The notes below the pieces were generated by a model that was given only the letters and a program-made list of their open reading frames with translations, was not told the DNA's origin and did no database searches. A program made the position numbers and the translations under genes. DNA of 64,000 bases from a bacterium (GTDB lineage Bacteria > Zhuqueibacterota > Zhuqueibacteria > Zhuqueibacterales > Geothermadaptataceae), in contig JAJRYV010000030.1 of assembly GCA_024275575.1 (NCBI GenBank), forward strand, positions 1 through 64,000. Reading direction: 5' to 3'. This document shows, piece after piece, positions 24,346 to 33,579 of this stretch (position 1 is its first letter; every line of letters starts with the position of its first letter).

Positions 24346-25671
24346 ATGAATTTGCTGGAACAGGCTTTGGGAAAAATTTCGAGTTGCGATCCGATTCTCA
24401 AACTTGGGCGTGTATCAAGAGTCGCCGGAGGGATCATCGAAACGGTCGGTTTGCCGTTGAAAATTGGCGAAATTTGTCTCATCCGTGGCGATGCCGGGCA
24501 AGAGCTTGGCCTCGCGGAAGTGATCGGATTTCGCCAGGGCGCCGCTATTTTGATGGCGCTTAAGGAAATTGACGGCATCGGGCCGGGGGCGCTGGTTGAG
24601 CAGCGATTTCGTTTGTCTGCCGCCTCTGTCGGTGAACAATTTATCGGCAGAATCATTAATGCACTCGGTGAACCGCTCGATGGCAAAGGCCCGGTTTTCG
24701 GATCGGAAATACGTCCTCTTAAAGGCGTGCCACCCTCACCGATGAGCCGTAAACCCATTCGCCAGGCATTGGCAACCGGGGTTCGCGCTATCGACGCATT
24801 TTTAACGATCGGCTGTGGGCAGCGCATCGGCATCATGGCCGGCAGCGGTGTTGGCAAAAGCGTTTTGCTGGGCATGTTGGCACAACACGCTTCCGCCGAG
24901 GTGAATGTGATTGCACTGGTCGGTGAACGTGGTCGGGAAGTAGCTGAATTTATCGAAAGAGACCTGGGACCGCATGGTCTTGCCAGAAGTATCGTTGTGG
25001 TTGTGACCTCGGATGAGATGCCGCTGTTGCGCGTAAAAGGTGCGTTGCTGGCAACAACATTTGCCGAATATTTTCGCGACCAGGGTAAAAATGTACTGCT
25101 GATGATGGATTCGCTGACTCGTGTTTCCATGGCACAACGGGAAATCGGTCTTTCGGCGGGTGAACCGCCGACGACGCGAGGCTATACACCATCGACATTT
25201 TCGATGATGCCGAAGTTGCTTGAGCGGGCCGGCAACAGCGCTGACGGATCCATCACCGGAATTTATACGGTACTGGTGGAAGGTGATGATTTTAATGAAC
25301 CCGTGAGTGATACGGCACGCAGCATCCTCGATGGACATATCGTGCTTTCACGGCGTCTCGCGGCGCGGGCACATTATCCGGCTATCGATATTCTGGAAAG
25401 CACCAGCAGGGTCATGCCGTTCGTCATCACAGACAAGCATTTGCAGGCTGCACAAATCTTGCGGGAGACGCTGGCGGTATATACGGAATCCGAAGACCTG
25501 ATCAATATCGGCGCCTACAGCGCCGGCAGCAATGCAAAAATCGATTTTGCCATTCAGCGTATCGAAGCGATTCATAATTTTCTTAAACAGCGCTTTGACG
25601 AACAGACGGATTTTGCCGATATGCTGCAGGTCCTGCGCTTGCTGGCTTCACCTGCTGGAGAAAAACGGTGA
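24346..25671 (+). CDS. fliI: Flagellar export ATPase FliI
   Basis: A 441-residue F1-beta-like hexameric ATPase that energises flagellar protein export. Walker A is G-S-G-V-G-K-S, preceded by R-I-G-I-M-A, and Walker B is N-V-L-L-M-M-D-S-L-T-R. The signature G-E-P-P-T-T-R-G-Y-T-P-S-T-F follows. The length matches the family. It lies between fliH and fliJ, which encode its regulator and stalk. Confidence 0.96.
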   Translation: MNLLEQALGKISSCDPILKLGRVSRVAGGIIETVGLPLKIGEICLIRGDAGQELGLAEVIGFRQGAAILMALKEIDGIGPGALVEQRFRLSAASVGEQFIGRIINALGEPLDGKGPVFGSEIRPLKGVPPSPMSRKPIRQALATGVRAIDAFLTIGCGQRIGIMAGSGVGKSVLLGMLAQHASAEVNVIALVGERGREVAEFIERDLGPHGLARSIVVVVTSDEMPLLRVKGALLATTFAEYFRDQGKNVLLMMDSLTRVSMAQREIGLSAGEPPTTRGYTPSTFSMMPKLLERAGNSADGSITGIYTVLVEGDDFNEPVSDTARSILDGHIVLSRRLAARAHYPAIDILESTSRVMPFVITDKHLQAAQILRETLAVYTESEDLINIGAYSAGSNAKIDFAIQRIEAIHNFLKQRFDEQTDFADMLQVLRLLASPAGEKR

Positions 25672-25675
25672 TGCC

Positions 25676-26149
25676 ATGAAACGATTCCGTTTTTCATTAC
25701 AACAAGTGCTCGACTTGAAAACGAGTCAAAAGCGCCAGATAGAAAATGAACTGGCAGTGCTGCAGCGGCAAAAAAAACGACTCGGGAGTAATTTGCAGGA
25801 TTTACGTTGTCAATGGCAGGCTGAAAACGAAAAGTTGGCCATGTCAAAACGCAAAGCGCTCGATGCTGATTACCGGCTGCGCCGTGCTTATCTCGATTTT
25901 ATCGATCAGCAAAGCGAGGTCGAAAATAAATCGCTGCAAAATGTACTGAAACAGATTTCGACGACACGTGAAAAACTGGCGGCCATCATTCAGGAAGAAA
26001 AAGCGATTAAAAAACTGCGGGATAAACGCTTCGATGATTTTTATGCTGCATTGCGCAAGGAAGAGCAGGATACCAGTGATGATCTCGTTAATCAACGGAT
26101 AATTCAGGAAATGATGAACATTTCGCGATCTGATGAAGGTGATTTATAA
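25676..26149 (+). CDS. fliJ: Flagellar export stalk protein FliJ
   Basis: A 157-residue coiled-coil protein, start ATG 25676 four bases after the fliI stop. The N-terminal F-R-F-S-L-Q-Q-V-L-D-L-K is the FliJ signature, and the rest is almost entirely charged coiled coil, as in the central stalk inserted in the FliI hexamer. The sequence is weakly conserved, so the call rests on the signature, length and place between fliI and the MotE-like gene. Confidence 0.9.
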   Translation: MKRFRFSLQQVLDLKTSQKRQIENELAVLQRQKKRLGSNLQDLRCQWQAENEKLAMSKRKALDADYRLRRAYLDFIDQQSEVENKSLQNVLKQISTTREKLAAIIQEEKAIKKLRDKRFDDFYAALRKEEQDTSDDLVNQRIIQEMMNISRSDEGDL

Positions 26150-26152
26150 ACG

Positions 26153-26734
26153 ATGAAATACCAGGTGATACATTCGCAGAACGGCAACGTAAAAGCCGTG
26201 CTGGGCATTCTCATTTTTTCAGCGGTTTCGTTTGTCATCACCTTTGCTACCGTGTGGTTGGCGCTCATCGGGCCGGAAAACCCCTTCGTGGAAAAAGGGC
26301 CGCAACGAACCCGAGCTGAGCTGGCACGAGCAGATTCCTTGCGGGTGGTTGAAAATGCCATTCGCCAGCAGATTAAAGTCCTGGAAAAACGGAAAAACAG
26401 ACTTAATAAATCCGCCGATAGCCTGACGGCAAGGATTGCCCAGCATACGAAATCGGTGCAGAGCCTGAGGGATGAATTAACTCGTCTCGCCGGTCAGGTG
26501 GGCAAGCAAAAGAAAGAACGTATGAAGAAGCTTTCGGGAATCGTTTCCGGTCTATCGGATAGCAATCTAAAACGAATCACTGAAGACCTCGATGTGCAAA
26601 CGCTGGTTTCGCTGGTGATGAATTCATCCGGGAAACGGGCAAAGACAATTATGAATGCGATGAACCCGAAGAGGGCTGCAATTGTCGCACGGGAGATGTC
26701 CCGAATCAAGGGTCTGAAGACAAACGGAGGTTAG
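26153..26734 (+). CDS. MotE-like flagellar chaperone/membrane protein
   Basis: A 193-residue protein with one N-terminal transmembrane helix (about 14-38), a coiled coil (about 60-125) and a C-terminal MgtE-N-like helical domain (L-V-S-L-V-M-N-S-S-G-K-R-A-K-T-I-M-N-A-M). This order matches MotE, described as a stator chaperone, and Bacillus YlxF at the same place between fliJ and fliK. The function here is inferred from architecture and synteny only. Confidence 0.8.
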   Translation: MKYQVIHSQNGNVKAVLGILIFSAVSFVITFATVWLALIGPENPFVEKGPQRTRAELARADSLRVVENAIRQQIKVLEKRKNRLNKSADSLTARIAQHTKSVQSLRDELTRLAGQVGKQKKERMKKLSGIVSGLSDSNLKRITEDLDVQTLVSLVMNSSGKRAKTIMNAMNPKRAAIVAREMSRIKGLKTNGG

Positions 26735-26740
26735 TTAGTG

Positions 26741-29020
26741 ATGGATTTATCAGGATTATTATTTGGCGCCGGGTCCAAATTGCCCGAAAATCAGAATCAT
26801 ACGAACGATGCGCTTGCCGGCCAAACTCAGCAGGATAATCCCGATGGAGTAAAAACAGGCTTCTGGCAATTCCTGCAACATTTTCTGCGTAGTCATACGG
26901 CGGCGGAGGCCGGTCAAAATCTCGATATTACCAATATCGGATTCTCTGAAATCGATATTAATCCCTCTGCGATCGTCGTCGAGGGGATGATCGCAGAGGG
27001 ACCGCAGACCTTGCTGCAGTCTGATTCCGGACAGCCTGCAACAGGTGTTGCGGAAATCGAAAATAAAGCCCGCTTTCGTGAGGCTTTTTCGAAAATGAGC
27101 GAAAAGCAGTGGCTGACTTTTAACGAGCTGGCCGATCGGGTGAGTTTGGCAAAAAATGCAACTCCCGGCAATCTTTTTTCTGATGAAAATTTGCAGCAAG
27201 TTGCCGGGAAATTGCAAACCATTTTGTTCGTGGCGGCAACCGAAACGGCATCTGTACCAGTAGAAAATACTGCACAAGTTGATTTGCAGCCTGTAATCAA
27301 AGTACAAACTCAGTTAAGTTTAACCGGAGATGAAACTGAAAATCACCTTGTCCCGGAAAAATTGCCAACAGAAAACATCCCGTCTCCTGACCTGGAAACC
27401 AGGGGGAATCCGGCGATACAAAAGCTGGATTTCCGGGCTGAATCTGAAAAGAGTGAAATAGTGGAAAACGAGAAAGCGTCGTTGCAAAAGCCTGTGTTGC
27501 GGCCCATCGCGCTGGCCAGCAAAAACAGATCAGATATCGGTCAGCCGCCGAAAATAAGCCCGGCCTTTTCGTTTCAAACCGGGGTGGAAACTTATATCGT
27601 TGAACTCGAACCTGATCAAAATAATCTTGATATTGAACTCATCGGAGTTGCAGTGAATTCCGAACGGGCGCGAAACCTGTTGCAAATTATGGCGCCGGAA
27701 AACGACGAGGCGGCGCAAGATGTTTTCATGTCTTCAAGCGAACCCGAAAATCGGCTTTCCGCCGCTACTGTACTGCCCGCTGCAGAAAAATCTACTGCAA
27801 AAACTTTGAAACAGGAGACTGCTGATCAGGAAATGCCGTCGAGTGCCAAACCGCTGCTGCAGCCGGATGACTCTTCTGCGACAGCAGATGAGGTGAATGA
27901 GCAAAATTTGGATTCAGAGCGTGCTGGTACTCTGTCGCTGCAGGTGCCGGTGGCGGCAGGACAAAAATCAAAAACACCGCAAGCCACGCCGTTAAAACAT
28001 CCACAGCCGCCGCAACCGGTTGTGCTTAACGGGAAAATACCGGCAGAAGATACGGCTTACCTGAAACTGGACATCAATGAAACAGTTATTGATGAATCGT
28101 TGGAAAATCTCGAATCAACCGGCAAGCTGGAGCGGCGGATATCGGAAAAGCTCAATGTGCGCATTCTGAAAATCAGCCGGGATGCCCCGGAGCAGGTGGC
28201 CGGGCAAGTTTACAATAAAGTGCAGGAAATCGTTTTACCCGAGAAAAGCAAGGCGCAGTTGCTTGAATCTGTTCATGGTTTTCAGAAGACAGCTTCAGCC
28301 TGGCAGCTTGCTTTGTCGGATAAATTACAGCAGCAAAATCAGGCGCCGGAATTACGATCGGCTGTGGCAACCGGGGGTAATGACAACCCGGGGACGCGGC
28401 AGAATGCGATGAAGTCTTATTCTGAAAATGCCCATGATCGCTCTCAAACAAAGAAGGAACCGACAACATCACCAGAGTTGACTGAGGTATCAGGCAAAAT
28501 GGTAGATGAAGGTGTGCCGGTGTTGAAAGAAAAACCAGTCTTCCCACCGTTGCATGAGGCGAAAATAACAGCGACGAAATCAAAGCTGATGCAGCAAATT
28601 GACCGGGTGAAATCTTTTGAGAATATTCGCAGCCAGATTGCTGCCAGGGTGCGCCAGGGGCAATCGGAGATTCAGATTCAGCTTAAACCGGAAAGCCTGG
28701 GCAGCATGAAATTACTGATGTCGATGAAAAACGGCTGGTTAAATGTCAACTTTCTCGTCGAATCGAGTGAGGTGAAGGCGCTGCTCGAAAAAAATATACC
28801 GGCTTTGCGGGAGACTCTGGCCGATCGTGGCATCAAAGCTGAGCATGTGGAAGTGCAGATCAATCAGCAGGTTGTGCAAACGCAGCGGGCGGAAAATCAG
28901 GACGCGCGTAATTCGCGCAATAACCCGGATGAGCAGCGGCAAAAGCAGGAAGAACAGCCGCGCAAACAGCGGCAAAATCAGGACAAGGCTCCCCGAAAGC
29001 AGTTTGATCAATATTTATAA
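26741..29020 (+). CDS. fliK: Flagellar hook-length control protein FliK
   Basis: A protein of about 759 residues, long for FliK. The N-terminal 600 residues are low in complexity, rich in Glu, Lys, Gln, Ala and Pro, as expected for a secreted molecular ruler. The C-terminal Flg_hook domain (about 625-715) is clear: R-V-R-Q-G-Q-S-E-I-Q-I-Q-L-K-P-E-S-L-G, then L-P-A-L-R-E-T-L-type helices. The tail is Gln/Arg-rich. ATG 26741 follows CGGAGG at 26725-26730; GTG 26738 is a possible alternative. It sits between the MotE-like gene and flgD. Confidence 0.92.
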   Translation: MDLSGLLFGAGSKLPENQNHTNDALAGQTQQDNPDGVKTGFWQFLQHFLRSHTAAEAGQNLDITNIGFSEIDINPSAIVVEGMIAEGPQTLLQSDSGQPATGVAEIENKARFREAFSKMSEKQWLTFNELADRVSLAKNATPGNLFSDENLQQVAGKLQTILFVAATETASVPVENTAQVDLQPVIKVQTQLSLTGDETENHLVPEKLPTENIPSPDLETRGNPAIQKLDFRAESEKSEIVENEKASLQKPVLRPIALASKNRSDIGQPPKISPAFSFQTGVETYIVELEPDQNNLDIELIGVAVNSERARNLLQIMAPENDEAAQDVFMSSSEPENRLSAATVLPAAEKSTAKTLKQETADQEMPSSAKPLLQPDDSSATADEVNEQNLDSERAGTLSLQVPVAAGQKSKTPQATPLKHPQPPQPVVLNGKIPAEDTAYLKLDINETVIDESLENLESTGKLERRISEKLNVRILKISRDAPEQVAGQVYNKVQEIVLPEKSKAQLLESVHGFQKTASAWQLALSDKLQQQNQAPELRSAVATGGNDNPGTRQNAMKSYSENAHDRSQTKKEPTTSPELTEVSGKMVDEGVPVLKEKPVFPPLHEAKITATKSKLMQQIDRVKSFENIRSQIAARVRQGQSEIQIQLKPESLGSMKLLMSMKNGWLNVNFLVESSEVKALLEKNIPALRETLADRGIKAEHVEVQINQQVVQTQRAENQDARNSRNNPDEQRQKQEEQPRKQRQNQDKAPRKQFDQYL

Positions 29021-29050
29021 ATGTATTTCTCTCAGCGCCTCTGGCGAACA

Positions 29051-29088
29051 CTGAGTTTGCCGAAGCGGGCGCCCTTAGGCAAGCTCAG
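29051..29088. repeat. Inverted repeat between fliK and flgD
   Basis: CTGAGTTTGCC (29051-29061) and GGCAAGCTCAG (29078-29088) pair over 11 bases with one G-T pair and a 16-base loop. The wording resembles the 'ctgagcttgccgaag' family of intergenic repeats. No T-run follows, so it is not a clear terminator. Confidence 0.6.
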
Positions 29089-29153
29089 GTAACAGATACT
29101 TGTCAATGAATGGCTATCATGCTGAAATATACACTTAAACGAAAGGAATAATC

Positions 29154-29834
29154 ATGAACATAACACCTGCCACCGGTGCCCCGCCTCCGGTTCAAAATAA
29201 CGCTGATCTTTATGAAGACCCAAACTCGATGGATAAAGAGGTTTTTTTGAAATTGCTTATCGCACAGTTGAATTACCAGGACCCGCTGGAGCCGGCGGCA
29301 AATGAGCAGTTTGTCGCACAACTGGCACAATTTAGCTCTCTCGAGCAAATGCAAAATATAAACGAGAGTCTGCGGCAATCGATCGAATCCGATTTTCTGC
29401 TCAATCAATCGTTGAATAACTCCATCGTCACCACTTTGATCGGCAAGGACGTCGTCGCGCTGACAAATGAGTTTCAAGCTAACGGCAAGGATTCGGTCAA
29501 GCTGGCATTTGATGGGCGCCAGGCATTGAAAGACGTGAAAGTGACCATTTACGACAGCAGTGGTGCGATCGTGAAAGAAATCAGTCTCGGCAATGCCGAG
29601 ACGGGTTACAATACTATCGATTTCGATATTTCCGGGCTGTCTCGCGGTGTTTATACGTTTGAGGTTGCCGACACCAGCCTCACCGCCGGTACCCTGACCC
29701 CAGCTGATGCTTATATTCGCGGCCGAATCACCGGTGTGAGTTACGAAGGTGGAGAAGCGCGTCTCGTACTCGACGGCACGATGCTGAGCCTGGGCGATGT
29801 GGCCCGCATCGTCAGCCGGGAGAACGGTGGCTGA
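29154..29834 (+). CDS. flgD: Flagellar hook scaffolding protein FlgD
   Basis: A 226-residue hook-cap protein. The N-terminus has M-D-K-E-V-F-L-K-L-L-I-A-Q-L-N-Y-Q-D-P-L-E-type signature and F-V-A-Q-L-A-Q-F-S-S-L-E-Q, both diagnostic for FlgD. The C-terminal half has the FlgD Ig-like/tudor region (V-K-V-T-I-Y-D, G-V-Y-T-F-E-V). AAAGGA precedes the ATG. It lies between fliK and a small flagellar-operon gene before flgE, as expected. Confidence 0.95.
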   Translation: MNITPATGAPPPVQNNADLYEDPNSMDKEVFLKLLIAQLNYQDPLEPAANEQFVAQLAQFSSLEQMQNINESLRQSIESDFLLNQSLNNSIVTTLIGKDVVALTNEFQANGKDSVKLAFDGRQALKDVKVTIYDSSGAIVKEISLGNAETGYNTIDFDISGLSRGVYTFEVADTSLTAGTLTPADAYIRGRITGVSYEGGEARLVLDGTMLSLGDVARIVSRENGG

Positions 29835-29900
29835 TGGGTAGCGGCCGGATATGTTTCGTTTTATGGCAGGGAAAGATCGAATAGAACAAAGGAATAAATA

Positions 29901-30293
29901 ATGAATACAAACCCGCTAAACCCAAACAAGACAACGGGTGTGCAGCCACAGCAGGAACGACTGGTTCGCAAGGGCGTGGGTTCTTCCGGAGACGGCCCGG
30001 ATTTCAAATCCTTGCTCGACAAAGCGCTGCGGCCGGGTGAGAGTCTGAAATTCTCCCGGCATGTCCAGTCACGAATTGATCAGCGTGGCATCGCTATCGA
30101 TTCGACGCGCATGCAATCGCTGCAGCATGCGGTTGGCCTGGCTGCTGAAAAAGGAATCCGTGATTCGCTCGTTGTCGTGCAGGATGCAGCATTTATCGTT
30201 AACATTCCGTCGAAAACCGTGGTCACTGCTTTGGATCAGGTCGATCTGAAACAGCGGGTGTTTACCAATATCGACGGCGCTGTTTTTTATTAA
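29901..30293 (+). CDS. Flagellar operon protein, TIGR02530-like
   Basis: A 130-residue protein. After a disordered N-terminus, residues about 48-130 match the small flagellar-operon family: L-K-F-S-R-H-V-Q-S-R-I-D-Q-R-G-I, V-G-L-A-A-E-K-G-I-R-D-S-L, F-I-V-N-I-P-S-K-T-V-V-T-A-L-D, ending V-F-T-N-I-D-G-A-V-F-Y. The same family occurs between flgD and flgE in Firmicutes and others; its precise role is unknown to me. Confidence 0.85.
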   Translation: MNTNPLNPNKTTGVQPQQERLVRKGVGSSGDGPDFKSLLDKALRPGESLKFSRHVQSRIDQRGIAIDSTRMQSLQHAVGLAAEKGIRDSLVVVQDAAFIVNIPSKTVVTALDQVDLKQRVFTNIDGAVFY

Positions 30294-30298
30294 TTCAT

Positions 30299-30380
30299 TT
30301 CAAATGCATATGAGCAGGACCTCTTGAGGAATGCTCGGCTGCTGAACGAATGATGTAGCCTTGATACAAATGCATTTGAA
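30299..30380. repeat. Inverted/direct repeat pair in the flgE leader
   Basis: TTCAAATGCAT (30299-30309) and its exact reverse complement ATGCATTTGAA (30370-30380) flank 60 bases. Read as direct repeats, CAAATGCAT occurs at 30301 and 30367, each soon followed by GCAGG. It could form a long-range stem in the mRNA leader or mark an operator. Confidence 0.5.
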
Positions 30381-30414
30381 GCAGGTTATTCTTCAATAAC
30401 GGAGGTAAACAATT

Positions 30415-32451
30415 ATGATGCGATCACTTTTTGCCGGAGTTTCCGGCTTGCGCAACCATCAGGCACGAATGGATGTGATCGGTAACAATATCGCCAATGT
30501 CAACACGGTCGGTTTTAAAGCAGGCCGTGTTAATTTCAAGGAAGTGTTGGCTTTGACCCTAACCGGTGCTGTGCGGCCGACTGAAACCGATGGAGGCGCC
30601 AATCCGCGTCAAATCGGTCTTGGTATGACCGTCTCCAGTATCGATACGATTTTTGCTCAGGGTAATCTGGAAGCCACCGGTAAAACAACCGACCTGGCGA
30701 TAACCGGTGATGGTTTTTTCGTCATGCGCAACGGCAAATCGAATTATTATACCCGGGCGGGCAATTTTGATTTCGATGCCCGCGGCCGTTTGATCGACCC
30801 CTCAAACGGCTGGATCGTCCAGGGGCAAATGGCCGATAACCGTGGCGAAATTCCCAGCAGTTCTATTGTCGAAGATATCGTATTGCCGTTCGGCCAGAAA
30901 GTGCCGGCCAACCCGACCCAGCAGATCATATTTACCGGCAACCTCGATGCAAGCTCCATCCCCATCGGTACGATTCTCGATTCCAGCGTGCTGCTGGCCA
31001 TCGAAGAAGCCGGCGACGACAGCACTATGGACGGTCTTTTTTCCAAAGGACAGGCGAACTCATTGATCAGCGGTTTGATTTCCGGCGTGACCACACTTAC
31101 GGTCAACGATGGTACCACCACGCAGGTTTATACATGGGTGGCCAATGATACGGCAATAGGAAATTCACTTTTTAACTCGCTGGATGATCTTGTCGCTGAG
31201 CTCAATAATGATTTTGCCAGTTTTACGGCAGCGGTCAATTCCTCCGGCGCCGTCGTATTTACCGATACTACCGGCTCTGCACACACAATGAATTTCTCCA
31301 GTAATAACCCTACGTTGCAGACAGCGTTCAGCAACGCTAATGCCAGCATTGACAGCAGCGCCAGCTTGACAGCCTCAACCGATGAGTTCTCGCATTACGC
31401 GACAGAAGACGAGCCGCTGATCAAGTTGCGCAACGCTATTGGTGAATCGTTAACTATCGCCGATGGGGACAGTATCGATATCAGCGCGGATGTCGGTGGT
31501 TTGCCGACTTCCGACACCCTGGCGGTTACGAGCACTACAACCCTGGGGGATTTAACTACACAACTGATTTCTACCTTTGGTATCCAGGGTTTGCCCGGCG
31601 TTTCGGTCGATTCCGATGGTTCGATCTATATCGAAGGTGACCAGGGGATGGATAATGAGATTACCGCCGTGGTTATCCGTTCCACCGGCAATGCCAAATT
31701 TAATACGGCCATGAGTTTTGTTGAAGAGCAGGAGGCGAAAGACGTGACCCACAGCGCCAGTATAACGGTATTTGATGCGTTGGGTGAAGAACATGTTGTT
31801 TCACTGGAGTTCAAAAAAACCAGCTTGCGCAACCAGTGGGAATGGACGGCGACAGTCGGCGGTGATGAGATTATTTCCAGTGGCAGCTCAGGTGTGGTCA
31901 CCTTCAATGCTGATGGTTCCCTTAATACATTTACTTTTGATAATGGTCTAAATACTTTGAAAATTGATCCGAATAATGGAGCGAGTATCATCGATGTTGC
32001 ATTGGACGTCGGTACGCTCAATGCCTTTGACGGATTAACCCAGTTTGCCTCGTCTTCAACTGCCGTGGCGTCATTTCAGGATGGTTACGGTAACGGTGAT
32101 CTGGATAATATTTCAATCGACCGCACCGGTAAAATTACCGGAACGTTTACCAACGGTGTCACACAAACATTGGCGCGTCTGGTTTTAGCAACCTTTAATA
32201 ACCCTTCCGGCCTGCTGCGTGTCGGTGATAATGCATATCGCACAACAGGTAACTCCGGCAATTCTATCATCGGTATTGCCGGTGAATCGATTCGTTCGGA
32301 AATCGTTCCGGGAACGCTGGAAATGTCCAATGTCGATCTGGCACAGGAATTTACCAATATGATTATCGCGCAGCGGGGGTTTCAGGCCAACAGCCGGGTG
32401 ATCACCACCAGTGATGAAATGCTGACCGAACTGGTGAACCTGAAACGTTAA
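30415..32451 (+). CDS. flgE: Flagellar hook protein FlgE
   Basis: A 678-residue hook subunit, longer than the roughly 400-residue enterobacterial form because of a Ser/Thr/Asp-rich middle (about 190-560). The N-terminus has L-F-A-G-V-S-G-L-R-N-H-Q, then V-I-G-N-N-I-A-N-V-N-T-V-G-F-K, the rod/hook motif. The C-terminus has V-D-L-A-Q-E-F-T-N-M-I-I-A-Q-R-G-F-Q-A-N. GGAGG at 30401-30405 precedes ATG 30415. It lies between the TIGR02530-like gene and flbD. Confidence 0.94.
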   Translation: MMRSLFAGVSGLRNHQARMDVIGNNIANVNTVGFKAGRVNFKEVLALTLTGAVRPTETDGGANPRQIGLGMTVSSIDTIFAQGNLEATGKTTDLAITGDGFFVMRNGKSNYYTRAGNFDFDARGRLIDPSNGWIVQGQMADNRGEIPSSSIVEDIVLPFGQKVPANPTQQIIFTGNLDASSIPIGTILDSSVLLAIEEAGDDSTMDGLFSKGQANSLISGLISGVTTLTVNDGTTTQVYTWVANDTAIGNSLFNSLDDLVAELNNDFASFTAAVNSSGAVVFTDTTGSAHTMNFSSNNPTLQTAFSNANASIDSSASLTASTDEFSHYATEDEPLIKLRNAIGESLTIADGDSIDISADVGGLPTSDTLAVTSTTTLGDLTTQLISTFGIQGLPGVSVDSDGSIYIEGDQGMDNEITAVVIRSTGNAKFNTAMSFVEEQEAKDVTHSASITVFDALGEEHVVSLEFKKTSLRNQWEWTATVGGDEIISSGSSGVVTFNADGSLNTFTFDNGLNTLKIDPNNGASIIDVALDVGTLNAFDGLTQFASSSTAVASFQDGYGNGDLDNISIDRTGKITGTFTNGVTQTLARLVLATFNNPSGLLRVGDNAYRTTGNSGNSIIGIAGESIRSEIVPGTLEMSNVDLAQEFTNMIIAQRGFQANSRVITTSDEMLTELVNLKR

Positions 32452-32501
32452 TGATGCCTGGATAAGCATGATTTGTGCGCTTTTGTTCGTGCTGACAGCG
32501 T

Positions 32502-32534
32502 GGTCCTGTCGGGGTTTATAATTCCGGCAGGGCT
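32502..32534 (+). other. Possible hairpin upstream of flbD
   Basis: An imperfect stem pairs 32502-32512 with 32524-32534 (core CCTGTCGG/CCGGCAGG, with G-T pairs) around an 11-base loop. No T-run follows. It ends about 33 bases before the flbD start and might influence expression from the mRNA leader. Confidence 0.35.
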
Positions 32535-32567
32535 TCACAATAGTAATAGTCGAAATTGAGGTGAATT

Positions 32568-32792
32568 GTGATTGAAGTAACGAGGTTCAACGGTACGCAT
32601 TTTATCATCAATGCGGAACTCATTGAGACCATCGAGGCTACGCCGGATACAATACTTTCATTAACGACGAAATCAAAGTATGTCGTCAAGGAGTCGGTGC
32701 AGGATATCGTGCAAAAAGTGTTTGCCTATAAAAGGCGCCTGCACGTGACTAATTTTGGCGGTGATCTGGACGACGTTTCATTTAAAAACTAA
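32568..32792 (+). CDS. flbD: FlbD family flagellar protein
   Basis: A 74-residue FlbD-type protein: I-E-V-T-R-F-N-G-T-H-F-I-I-N-A-E-L-I-E-T-type opening, then T-T-K-S-K-Y-V-V-K-E-S. FlbD small proteins are encoded just before motA in many operons, as here; the molecular function is poorly known (this is not the Caulobacter NtrC-type FlbD). GTG start with GAGGTG upstream. The stop is followed by AAGGTGAG, the motA ribosome site. Confidence 0.85.
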   Translation: MIEVTRFNGTHFIINAELIETIEATPDTILSLTTKSKYVVKESVQDIVQKVFAYKRRLHVTNFGGDLDDVSFKN

Positions 32793-32803
32793 GGTGAGTG
32801 GAA

Positions 32804-33574
32804 ATGGATTTAGCCACAGTTATCGGAATTATATTGGGGCTGAGCGCCATTATTGGATCAATAATGGCTGGCGGGCCTCTTTCTTCATTCATCGATGTTG
32901 GTTCTATTTTCGTCGTCGTTGGCGGTACAATTGCCTCAACGTTAATTAATTTTTCTCTTGGTCAGGTAACGGCGGTTATCGGCGTGATTAAAAAAACATT
33001 TTTATACCCGATTGCCCCACCGGGAGAAACTATCAAAAAACTGGTTCATTTTGCCGATATGGCACGGCGTGAAGGCATCCTTTTTCTTGAAAAAGAAATG
33101 GCAAATGTCGATGATGAGTTTCTCAAACAGGGTTTGCAGCTCTCCATCGATGGCACCGAGCCCGATGCCATTCGCAATATCCTGACTACGGAAATCGCCT
33201 CATTGAAAACACGGCACGATTTAGGTTCGAGTATTCTGCTGAGCATGGGAACGATGGCGCCGGCTTTCGGTATGATCGGAACCCTCATCGGACTGGTGCT
33301 TATGCTCGGGTCCATGGACGACCCCTCGACCATCGGCCCGTCTATGGCGATCGCACTCTTGACCACATTTTATGGCGCTGTGCTCGCCAACGTCTTTTTT
33401 AACCCTATGGCCGGCAAGCTGCAGATGCGCTCAGGCGAAGAAATACTGGTGCGAACATTGATGATGGAAGGCATCCTGGCGATGCAGAGCGGTGATAATC
33501 CGCGTATCGTAGAGCAGAAACTCATTTCCTTTATCGCACCACAATTGCGCTCTGATGTGCGCAGTGAGGAGTAA
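32804..33574 (+). CDS. motA: Flagellar stator protein MotA
   Basis: A 256-residue inner-membrane stator subunit. Four hydrophobic segments are visible (about 2-22, 30-50, 147-170, 180-205). The cytoplasmic loop contains the M-A-R-R-E-G-I-L-F-L-E-K and F-L-K-Q-G-L-Q-L-type pattern. The C-terminal membrane pair has the conserved M-G-T-M-A-P-A-F-G-M-I-G-T-L-I-G-L-V-type motif with the critical Pro. ATG 32804 is chosen because AAGGTGAG ends six bases before; a GTG at 32798 is too close. It is followed directly by motB. Confidence 0.95.
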   Translation: MDLATVIGIILGLSAIIGSIMAGGPLSSFIDVGSIFVVVGGTIASTLINFSLGQVTAVIGVIKKTFLYPIAPPGETIKKLVHFADMARREGILFLEKEMANVDDEFLKQGLQLSIDGTEPDAIRNILTTEIASLKTRHDLGSSILLSMGTMAPAFGMIGTLIGLVLMLGSMDDPSTIGPSMAIALLTTFYGAVLANVFFNPMAGKLQMRSGEEILVRTLMMEGILAMQSGDNPRIVEQKLISFIAPQLRSDVRSEE

Positions 33575-33579
33575 TTGAA

